From Oscillospiraceae bacterium (GTDB lineage Bacteria > Bacillota_A > Clostridia > Oscillospirales > Oscillospiraceae), in NCBI GenBank assembly GCA_017411665.1, contig JAFQPT010000384.1, positions 1-11,898 of the forward strand: a stretch of 11,898 nucleotides of DNA, read 5' to 3'. Made by a program: the position numbers and the translations under genes. This document shows positions 7,099 to 11,898 of this stretch, one piece after another. Position 1 is the first letter of the stretch. Every line of letters begins with the position of its first letter. The notes beneath the pieces were generated by a model. The model had not been told where the DNA came from, did no database searches, and saw only the letters and a list, made by a program, of their open reading frames with translations.

Positions 7099-7383
7099 AT
7101 GCTTTTACCGGGAAAATATGTATCCGAGAAAACAGAGCACTATTTGGACAGCTACCGTATCGTCATGGAAGTAAAGGAGACAGAGAAATCCTACATATTC
7201 ACCCTTATCGACTTCCAGAGCCGGTACAGCGCCGGACATATCGAATTGCTGTTTTCCAAGTCAAAACGCTTCCTGCTGCGGAAAAACAAAGGCGGACATG
7301 CAATGCGTGTGTGGGATAACAAGAGTTTCACCTTCTATCCATATCAGGCAGGGATTCCGTATTTATTTGAAAAGATAGACTAA
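7099..7383 (+). CDS. Small basic protein of unknown function, last gene of operon
   Basis: 94 residues, MLLPGKYVSEKTEHYL to PYLFEKID. The start at 7099 is preferred over an open frame from 7027 because GGAGGG (7088-7093) is 5 bases before it and the previous gene ends at 7097. The protein is mostly beta: strands around RIVMEVKE, YIFTLIDF, HIELLFSK and KSFTFYPY, with a basic centre (SKSKRFLLRKNKGG, about residues 54-67) suited to a nucleic acid or phosphate surface. This compact barrel-like pattern is inference; no family is recognised. A hairpin terminator begins 6 bases after the stop. Confidence 0.82.
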   Translation: MLLPGKYVSEKTEHYLDSYRIVMEVKETEKSYIFTLIDFQSRYSAGHIELLFSKSKRFLLRKNKGGHAMRVWDNKSFTFYPYQAGIPYLFEKID

Positions 7384-7388
7384 CACGA

Positions 7389-7415
7389 AAAGGGCTGGCG
7401 AAATGCCGGCCCTTT
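7389..7415 (+). terminator. Terminator hairpin at end of five-gene operon
   Basis: AAAGGGCTGGC (7389-7399) pairs with GCCGGCCCTTT (7405-7415) with one T-G wobble and a GAAAT loop. The tail is interrupted (TTTCCCTT), so termination may be partial. Confidence 0.75.
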
Positions 7416-7418
7416 CCC

Positions 7419-7447
7419 TTGCGTTTATATTCGATTTCCGATAAAAT
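7419..7447 (+). promoter_or_regulatory. Candidate promoter for second lipoprotein gene
   Basis: TTGCGT (7419-7424), 17-base spacer, TAAAAT (7442-7447), 30 bases before the ATG. Confidence 0.5.
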
Positions 7448-7477
7448 ACTTGGTAAGCTGGTCACAGGAGGTTTCCC

Positions 7478-7876
7478 ATGAAAAAAGCTATTATTGCACT
7501 CCTCTTTATCGTGCTACTGGCCTCCTTAACTGGTTGCCAGAAAACGTTGAGGGGCACAGATGCGTTGATTGAAAGAGCGCGGGAAGAACTCTCAAGCGCC
7601 GATGCCGACACAATCGAACTGCAGTACGCCGGTCTGTGCAGTAGAGATGACGACGCCCTCATTTGGTTTATCTCCGGCAACGAGTATCAGGCTCACACGT
7701 ATCTCCCTATGGAGTGCGCCATTGTTGGTGAAAATGAATATACCTATACGCACACCTATAGCCCCATGGAACGCGGCATGGATATCGCGGTTGTAGAATG
7801 GAAAGGCGGCTACTGCTTCCTCGTCAATAACGAGAAGTGCTGCACCATCCGAATCACAGACAATACGGGAACATGA
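7478..7876 (+). CDS. Lipoprotein of unknown function, probably truncated by an in-frame TGA
   Basis: 132 residues. The signal peptide MKKAIIALLFIVLLASLTGC is a textbook lipoprotein leader, with lipobox LTGC and Cys20 as the lipidated residue, so the product should sit on the outer face of the membrane. CAGGAGG lies 7 bases before the ATG. The mature part is acidic, then beta-rich with many Tyr, Thr and Glu, ending with a C-C pair (about residues 124-125). The frame meets TGA at 7874-7876, but the same frame continues for 33 further protein-like codons to a second TGA at 7976-7978, so the ancestral protein was probably about 166 residues. The product may still be made and anchored without its C-terminus. 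No known domain. Confidence 0.8.
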   Translation: MKKAIIALLFIVLLASLTGCQKTLRGTDALIERAREELSSADADTIELQYAGLCSRDDDALIWFISGNEYQAHTYLPMECAIVGENEYTYTHTYSPMERGMDIAVVEWKGGYCFLVNNEKCCTIRITDNTGT

Positions 7877-7978
7877 GACGAGAACATTGAAAAGGACGCT
7901 TACCCGTACATCTTCTACAATAATTTGATTCCATCCGAATACCTGTTCCTCGATGCAGAGGGCAACGAAGTACCATGA
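7877..7978 (+). pseudogene. In-frame remainder of the lipoprotein gene after the premature stop
   Basis: Directly after the TGA at 7874-7876, the same frame reads DENIEKDAYPYIFYNN through EYLFLDAEGNEVP and then stops. It has ordinary codon choice, no further stops, and a normal protein end. It has no ATG or ribosome binding site of its own, and there is no shift of frame, so a single base change to TGA explains it best. A sequencing error is the main alternative. Confidence 0.65.
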
Positions 7979-8006
7979 ACCGATACCGGGGAGGCTTCCA
8001 CCAGCG

Positions 8007-8771
8007 ATGAATTTCTTGAAAGAACTGCTGTTTCAAAAACGAATAAAGGACCTGCAGAAAAAAATCAACGCTCCTGTACGCGGCCTTCACATAGAGGGTG
8101 ACCATAGCTACCTGGCCACCTATACGGAACTCAAGAAAATCCTTGCCCGTCGTGTTGACCCAATCCTGTCAGCAGAAGGCTATTCCTATGATGGAGCCTA
8201 TCAATGGATAGGCCCGTGGGAGAATGACCACAGCCGAAGAATCATAAAAACAAGCCTGCTGAAAGGCGCCGGCGTAATCTATATGTGGGGCCGCTGCTAC
8301 GATTTTATCCCTGTCATTTCTAATGACGGGAAATCCTATCGGTATCAGCGTACAGACAAAAGCGCCGGTCTGCAGATGTTCCCCCGTCCAACTGACTTGC
8401 ACGCCGCTCCTATCCCTGAGATGAAAGGCGTCCCAAAGGAGTTCAGCTTATTTGGCCCCGATTTGGCAGATGTGGAGCGTCGGACATTCGATGCTTTTAT
8501 TGAGACGAAGCCGCTTTGGGAGACTTGGTTTGGCCTTACAGAGGGATACGAGGCCGCTATTGCGGAACTCGATAGGCAAATCAACTACGGGTACAGTGTA
8601 AACTGGCCTGCCGTTGCGTATGTAAAGGCTTTCCTCCTTGCAGTTCACGAGGGTCCGGATATCGGGCTGGAAGCCTTGAACACATATTTTCAGGACGAAT
8701 ACTATACGCCTCCTGCAGAAGACATGCAGGATAAGATACGAGCGAAGCTCCTGTCTCTACCAAAACTATAA
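8007..8771 (+). CDS. DUF4304-like protein, 254 residues
   Basis: A soluble protein starting MNFLKELLFQKRIKDLQKK. Residues ~38-125 (YTELKKILARRVDPILSAEGYSYDG, then IIKTSLLKGAGVIYMWGRCYDFIP) resemble the DUF4304 type of layout, in which a helix precedes a 'G-F/Y' turn and then beta strands with a W-G core. This is a pattern judgement, not a search result. The C-terminal ~90 residues (155-250) are helical. The frame is open upstream to an ATG at 7953, but that ATG has no binding site and overlaps the lipoprotein remainder. The ATG at 8007 has GGGGAGG 12 bases before it, a rather long spacing, so expression may be modest. It lies downstream of the lipoprotein gene in the same unit. DUF4304 proteins sometimes occur near toxin-immunity genes, but no toxin is visible here. 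Confidence 0.8.
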   Translation: MNFLKELLFQKRIKDLQKKINAPVRGLHIEGDHSYLATYTELKKILARRVDPILSAEGYSYDGAYQWIGPWENDHSRRIIKTSLLKGAGVIYMWGRCYDFIPVISNDGKSYRYQRTDKSAGLQMFPRPTDLHAAPIPEMKGVPKEFSLFGPDLADVERRTFDAFIETKPLWETWFGLTEGYEAAIAELDRQINYGYSVNWPAVAYVKAFLLAVHEGPDIGLEALNTYFQDEYYTPPAEDMQDKIRAKLLSLPKL

Positions 8772-8785
8772 ACATCTCCACAGGG

Positions 8786-8815
8786 AAAGGCTGGCGAATC
8801 ACGCCAGCCTTTCTT
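8786..8815 (+). terminator. Terminator between convergent genes
   Basis: Perfect 11-base stem AAAGGCTGGCG (8786-8796) with CGCCAGCCTTT (8802-8812), AATCA loop, then CTT. It lies between the 254-residue gene and the leftward XRE gene and may serve both. Its arm is close to that of the hairpin at 7389-7415. Confidence 0.8.
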
Positions 8816-8832
8816 GCAGTCATACCTTATTT

Positions 8833-9723
8833 CTATTTGCTAAAATACCGAATGGCTTCCAAAAGGCCAGCATCTTCCTCATACAACGCGTTCTGATTCT
8901 CATCCAGGAGAATAGGATACCCATTGACATCTCCGTCCTCCGTAAAGATGAATATGTCCAGAACGGTCTCATCCACTGGAACAATCATTCTTACCCCAGC
9001 ATTTCTAAAGGTGTAGTATTGGGCATCTTCTGGAAGGTCGCCGCCGTAGAATATAAGAACAGCTTCTTTTTTGGGGGAATAATACCCCCAACTGCCAAAC
9101 TTGCCAGCGTCAATATATGTTGTGCCGCCACTGGCGTACCAGCGATTGCGGAATACCTTGTCCCGCTCATAGACGCATAGGGAGTAGCCCCCGCCGGCAT
9201 CTGAAAAGAGCATGGCCATGTAATCACCATTTTCATCCGACGCTACACAGGACATGCTTTCTGCGTCCGGTTCCCGAATATCCTCGTCATCCCACTGGGT
9301 CAGATACTCTCCCGCCGCCTCCAGCATCCCCCTTTGGTCATCCGGACTGACCGAGGAAACATAGTGATATCCAACATAGACGCCGGCAACTACCGCTACA
9401 AGAGCCGCAAGCCCTGCCAGCGTAAGCAGCACCCCTTTGATTATGTTACGCTTCCCCTTCTTCTCCGATTTGATAATTTGCTCACCTGCCTCTTTAGGAA
9501 GCTCCTCCTCCGTCAGTTCCCTGCCGACTATCAACTCGGTCACGCTTATCCCAAGTGCTTCCGCCAGCGGCTCCATGGAGTCAAGCGCCGGCATTCCACG
9601 CCCTGTTTCCCACCTGCTAATGGCTTTATCTGTCACATGGATTTTGTCCGCCAGTTCCGCCTGGCTCCAGCCCATGTCTTTTCTTCGTTTCACAATGAGT
9701 TCTCCTGTCAGTTTTGCATCCAC
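8833..9723 (-). CDS. Membrane-anchored XRE-family transcriptional regulator
   Basis: 296 residues, a DNA-binding protein tethered to the membrane. Residues ~7-67 form an XRE-type helix-turn-helix: LIVKRRKDMGWSQAELADKI, VTDKAISRWETGRGMPAL and AEALGISVTELIVG, with the classical SQ-x-x-LA and IS-RWE motifs. A basic stretch (SEKKGKRN, 86-93) and one hydrophobic span (about 96-118) follow, then an acidic C-terminal domain predicted outside the cell (119-296), beta-rich with many Asp, Gly and Tyr. The start is GTG (9721-9723), with AGAAGGAG 8 bases before it; an ATG further upstream at 9804 is rejected because the promoter lies inside that stretch. It may sense an extracytoplasmic signal and control nearby promoters, but the target is not shown. 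It is convergent with the 254-residue gene and divergent from the 9877 gene. Confidence 0.9.
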   Translation of the reverse strand: MDAKLTGELIVKRRKDMGWSQAELADKIHVTDKAISRWETGRGMPALDSMEPLAEALGISVTELIVGRELTEEELPKEAGEQIIKSEKKGKRNIIKGVLLTLAGLAALVAVVAGVYVGYHYVSSVSPDDQRGMLEAAGEYLTQWDDEDIREPDAESMSCVASDENGDYMAMLFSDAGGGYSLCVYERDKVFRNRWYASGGTTYIDAGKFGSWGYYSPKKEAVLIFYGGDLPEDAQYYTFRNAGVRMIVPVDETVLDIFIFTEDGDVNGYPILLDENQNALYEEDAGLLEAIRYFSK

Positions 9724-9745
9724 GGAATCATCTCCTTCTGGCCGA

Positions 9746-9754
9746 ATTATAGCA
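9746..9754 (-). promoter_or_regulatory. Extended -10 promoter of the XRE regulator
   Basis: On the minus strand TGC directly precedes a perfect TATAAT (9751-9746), 22 bases before the GTG. No good -35 is at 17 bases, as expected for extended -10 promoters. Confidence 0.6.
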
Positions 9755-9822
9755 TAAGGCATGGAAAAGCGCACTCTATCAAACGTAGAACACGGTATTT
9801 TCACCTTTTATCCTGTCCCTGT

Positions 9823-9841
9823 CCCTCTTTCTTTCATACTG
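9823..9841 (+). promoter_or_regulatory. Conserved upstream box, copy 2 (TTCATACTG)
   Basis: CCCTCTTTCTTTCATACTG, 35 bases before the 9877 gene, matching copy 1 (4163-4181) at 17 of 19 positions. It is preceded by a CCTGTCCCTGTCCCT pyrimidine repeat (9812-9826) and partly overlaps the palindrome at 9836-9847. Confidence 0.5.
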
Positions 9842-9847
9842 CAGTAT
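9836..9847. repeat. 12-base perfect palindrome, possible XRE operator
   Basis: ATACTGCAGTAT is a perfect inverted repeat, formed by the core of box copy 2 plus its mirror. It lies between the divergent XRE and 9877 genes. Copies 1 and 3 have no such mirror half. A binding site for the neighbouring regulator is inference. Confidence 0.4.
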
Positions 9848-9876
9848 CAACGCTATTGAAGAAGGGAGCATAACAA

Positions 9877-10209
9877 ATGGGCGTTAAACGCAAGGAACAC
9901 ACAGCATCTGAAATCAACGGTTTCTGCGAAGCAATCCTCCGCAGCATCGACCGGGAGAAGGTCCGCGGCTTCCACCCCTGGCAGTTCAGCGGCTCCGTTG
10001 CGCTGGATGACACGACCCTCATTGTCGCAACAACAAAGCAGTGGCGGGGCTATGTGGTGGAAATGCGGTTCTTTACCGATGAGCCGCCGCGATATCGCCA
10101 TCGAATCGACCATCTGACCATCCGGTTGTCTACCAACTCCTATTCCAAAGAGGCGCTGGTAGAGGCCATCCGGCGTCTTCTTGAAAAGGAGGCGAAGCGG
10201 GATGCGTAA
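9877..10209 (+). CDS. Protein of unknown function, 110 residues
   Basis: MGVKRKEHTASEINGFCEAI to KEAKRDA, soluble and mildly basic. It begins with a helix (about 10-28), has a beta-rich middle (VALDDTTLIVATT, GYVVEMRFFTDEPP) and ends with an amphipathic helix (KEALVEAIRRLLEKEAK, about 90-106). This looks like a compact alpha/beta domain without a motif I recognise. AAGGGAG lies about 9 bases before the ATG. Its stop overlaps the start of the next gene by 8 bases, indicating translational coupling. Confidence 0.82.
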   Translation: MGVKRKEHTASEINGFCEAILRSIDREKVRGFHPWQFSGSVALDDTTLIVATTKQWRGYVVEMRFFTDEPPRYRHRIDHLTIRLSTNSYSKEALVEAIRRLLEKEAKRDA

Positions 10210-10429
10210 AGTAAAAGTCCGAAAGCCCAGAGGCATGAAACAAAACGGCTATCGCTCCTATGACATGTGCCCCTACTGCTATATGCCGGGCTGTGACCCC
10301 TTTGGCGCCTCCGCCCTGTACCGCAGGAAAATCGAACAGCGGCTGAAACGAGGTCTCTGTCCCGCCTGCGGGCACGCTCCCTGCCGCTGTAAATCCAAGC
10401 TGACGCTCAAAGCGCCGATTTGGAGGTGA
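10202..10429 (+). CDS. Small zinc-ribbon-like protein, 75 residues
   Basis: MRKVKVRKPRG to APIWR, strongly basic at both ends with three cysteine clusters: C23-x2-C26, C53-x2-C56 and C61-x-C63, plus Cys31 and His58. The first and second CxxC pairs are the usual knuckles of a zinc ribbon, and the basic surface suggests nucleic acid binding; both are inference from spacing. The ATG at 10202 has AAGGAGG (10186-10192) 9 bases before it. A TTG at 10181 in the same frame would place that binding site inside the gene and is rejected. The start overlaps the end of the previous gene by 8 bases. No known family recognised. Confidence 0.82.
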   Translation: MRKVKVRKPRGMKQNGYRSYDMCPYCYMPGCDPFGASALYRRKIEQRLKRGLCPACGHAPCRCKSKLTLKAPIWR

Positions 10430-10486
10430 CAGGCTCCTCATTAAATGGTATCATACCCATATCACGACCACAGGAGGACGCACATT

Positions 10487-10864
10487 ATGGCAAAACTCTC
10501 CCCCTCCACCCTCAACCGGATTTTAGAGGAGCTGGATACCTACGGTCTGAGCAGTACGAAAAAGGAATGTATCCACGAACTGGTCACAGCGGAGCTTGCC
10601 CGCCGGGATGGCGTCGACCGCTTTCAGGAGTTTCACAAGTGGATTAAGCAGGGCGATATCATCCTGACGCAGATGCTGGAGGAAAACCGGCTGCTCAAGG
10701 AGACAACGGCGCCGGATGCCGAGCTGGTGAGCAAGTTGGAGGTCCTGCGCATCATTGAGGCGCTTGCAACAGATGAACCGCAAAACGACCATGAAAAGGG
10801 CGCCAACTGGTGTGCCGGTAAAATCAAGAAGGCCGTGGAAAGCCTGCCTGCAGTTAAAAAGTAA
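10487..10864 (+). CDS. Helical protein of unknown function, 125 residues
   Basis: MAKLSPSTLNRILEELD to LPAVKK, almost wholly helical and charged, with no membrane span. Heptad-like leucine and isoleucine spacing around residues 55-72 (IILTQMLEENRLLKE) suggests a short coiled coil and oligomerisation. AGGAGG lies about 9 bases before the ATG; an upstream ATG at 10445 in the same frame has no such site. The gap of 57 bases from the zinc-ribbon gene contains no clear promoter or terminator, so it is probably the last gene of the 9877 operon. A strong terminator follows. Confidence 0.85.
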   Translation: MAKLSPSTLNRILEELDTYGLSSTKKECIHELVTAELARRDGVDRFQEFHKWIKQGDIILTQMLEENRLLKETTAPDAELVSKLEVLRIIEALATDEPQNDHEKGANWCAGKIKKAVESLPAVKK

Positions 10865-10879
10865 ATACGCCTATCACCG

Positions 10880-10913
10880 GCCGGACCCATGATGGGTCCG
10901 GCTTCTTTTTTAT
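10880..10913 (+). terminator. Rho-independent terminator of the 9877 operon
   Basis: GCCGGACCC (10880-10888) pairs perfectly with GGGTCCGGC (10894-10902), loop ATGAT, followed by TTCTTTTTTAT. Five bases later comes box copy 3. Confidence 0.94.
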
Positions 10914-10917
10914 CTCT

Positions 10918-10936
10918 CTGCGCTTCTTTCATACTG
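10918..10936 (+). promoter_or_regulatory. Conserved upstream box, copy 3 (TTCATACTG)
   Basis: CTGCGCTTCTTTCATACTG, 80 bases before the 11017 gene. The last 13 bases match copy 2 exactly. As with copy 1, it follows a terminator T-tract, and a T-run sits about 17 bases before CATACT. The region 10937-11000 shows nothing else I can name. Confidence 0.5.
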
Positions 10937-11016
10937 GCTTTGGCTATATCTGACTTGATGATGGGAGATACCAATTCATCACACAGAAATACAAAGCCAG
11001 AAAGGAATCACGCAAT

Positions 11017-11376
11017 ATGTTCCGACGCAGAGTAGTTTTTATCGATGCCGCGGGAACCGCCTACATCTCCCCGGAGTTCAACGGTGATAAGGCGGAGATG
11101 GAGTATTTCCGTCTCTCCGACAGTTGTGATGTCAACTGGATGGAGATACAGGATACGTTCCGCCAGTGCAAGACTATCGAGGAGTTTAAAACCGCCTGCA
11201 TCACGGCGCAGGGCTTCTATCATTCCTCGATGCCAAATCCCGACCCGGAGCCGCCGGCGCCTGCCGTCCCTGTCAGCGAGCTGGAGGCGCCGCCCAAATG
11301 CGATGTCATCGTAGTCATCACGCCAAAGGACTGCTACTACATCCATCAGATGGAGGTGAAGCGGGATGATGCTTGA
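11017..11376 (+). CDS. Two-part protein of unknown function, 119 residues
   Basis: Residues 1-70 form an alpha/beta segment starting MFRRRVVFIDAAGTAY, including an aromatic stretch and a helix rich in Lys and Glu. A proline-rich linker (about 73-93, with PNPDPEPPAPAVP) connects it to a short tail KCDVIVVITPKDCYYIHQME. Such a linker usually separates an independent domain from a peptide that binds a partner. AAAGGAA (11001-11007) lies 9 bases before the ATG. The gene overlaps the next by 11 bases, so the two are translationally coupled. No family recognised. Confidence 0.8.
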   Translation: MFRRRVVFIDAAGTAYISPEFNGDKAEMEYFRLSDSCDVNWMEIQDTFRQCKTIEEFKTACITAQGFYHSSMPNPDPEPPAPAVPVSELEAPPKCDVIVVITPKDCYYIHQMEVKRDDA

Positions 11377-11863
11377 GTATCCGTTTGACCACATTGTCTT
11401 CTTTATTGATGACAGCACATGCGCCCTTATGATGCGACGACTCCTGTCCGATGATGCTGTCCTGCTGGAGGAAGAACAGGTCATCTTGAAGCTGTCTTAC
11501 GAGGAGTTTCTGTCGGCAATGAAGACAGGGAATCTTCCAGCGTCCTTTACTGACCTGGACATGCTTCAGGAGCTGATGGAAACAGAAGGTCTTGACCTTG
11601 GCCATGTCTCTAATTTTACAGGCACAGTTGAGACGAGCACTGAGCTGCTTCCTTTTATTTCAACAAAAAGCATTGAGCAAAGCTATGACGATGATGTAAT
11701 TCTTTATCTCCCGCTGGATAAGGGGCGCAGTCTCTTTCAGGCTGCCTATCCTTCTGCCGGGGAGCTGCTTACAGAAATACGGCAGAAGCTCCAGAACTAT
11801 TTGCCGGACGATTTTGACTATGCCGCTCATATCTGTAAAGTCACAGGCACCTACTGCTGCTGA
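11366..11863 (+). CDS. Acidic protein of unknown function, 165 residues
   Basis: MMLEYPFDHIVFFID to CKVTGTYCC, soluble, acidic and with no signal peptide. The N-terminal HIVFFIDDSTCALMM is a buried strand followed by a helix, with helix-rich middle and C-terminal parts (ELMETEGLDL, LTEIRQKLQNYL). It ends in a Cys-Cys pair. GGAGGTG (11352-11358) precedes the ATG at 11366 by 9 bases; an ATG at 11369 is also possible and would change only one residue. Start overlaps the preceding gene. Function unknown. Confidence 0.82.
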   Translation: MMLEYPFDHIVFFIDDSTCALMMRRLLSDDAVLLEEEQVILKLSYEEFLSAMKTGNLPASFTDLDMLQELMETEGLDLGHVSNFTGTVETSTELLPFISTKSIEQSYDDDVILYLPLDKGRSLFQAAYPSAGELLTEIRQKLQNYLPDDFDYAAHICKVTGTYCC

Positions 11864-11875
11864 CGGGGTGCGCCT

Positions 11876-11898
11876 ATGAAGAACATTACTCCGGAGAC
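11876..11898 (+). CDS. Start of a further operon gene, cut by the window edge
   Basis: ATG at 11876, twelve bases after the preceding stop, opens MKNITPE and runs off the end. GGGGTG is 6 bases before it. Too short to identify, but the spacing fits continuation of the operon. Confidence 0.5.

Noticed and set aside
7874..7876. TGA as selenocysteine or reassigned codon
   Set aside because: No convincing stem-loop directly follows it, the protein has no selenoprotein-like site, and TGA ends other genes in this window.
10181..10429. TTG start at 10181 for the zinc-ribbon gene
   Set aside because: The AAGGAGG that should drive translation would be inside the gene; the ATG at 10202 has the correct spacing.

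Overview
This window most likely comes from a gut-type Clostridia (Firmicutes) genome, or from a large mobile element living in one. The evidence is the HU protein, which has the typical clostridial form, the near-universal AGGAGG-type ribosome binding sites, two short lipoproteins with LTAC/LTGC lipoboxes, and a dense array of small unannotatable genes. Base composition is mildly GC-rich. TGA is used as a normal stop (HU-linked small gene, 4444-5751 gene, zinc-finger gene). No integrase, relaxase, phage structural gene, rRNA, tRNA, IS element or CRISPR array is visible. No stretch over 300 bases lacks a gene.

Layout. (1) 1-1311, minus strand: a large unknown protein running off the left edge, divergent from (2) a lipoprotein gene at 1421-2065, with promoter elements and a 13-base palindrome between them. 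(3) 2110-2532: HU and a 47-residue small protein, closed by a strong terminator. (4) 2613-4159: promoter, structured 5' leader, CCA-adding enzyme and terminator. (5) 4163-7415: a conserved motif, then a tight five-gene operon of unknown proteins (60, 435, 94, 337 and 94 residues) ending at a hairpin. (6) 7419-8815: promoter, a second lipoprotein gene interrupted by an in-frame TGA, then a 254-residue protein with DUF4304-like character. (7) 8833-9723, minus strand: an XRE-family regulator with a single membrane span and an outside domain, convergent with block 6. (8) 9823-10913: a second copy of the motif, then three small genes, one a likely zinc-binding protein, and a terminator. (9) 10918-11898: a third copy of the motif and a new operon of at least three unknown genes running off the right edge.

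Only HU (DNA architecture), CCA-adding enzyme (tRNA 3' end) and the membrane XRE regulator have recognisable functions. The unusual signals are a 9-base motif (TTCATACTG, up to 17/19 identity over a longer box) found before each of three blocks of unknown genes, which suggests common control; a palindrome in one copy beside the XRE gene; a two-stem leader before the CCA gene whose loop can pair with the ribosome binding site; and the broken lipoprotein gene. The window looks like an accessory region with its own co-regulated set of genes, but that is inference.
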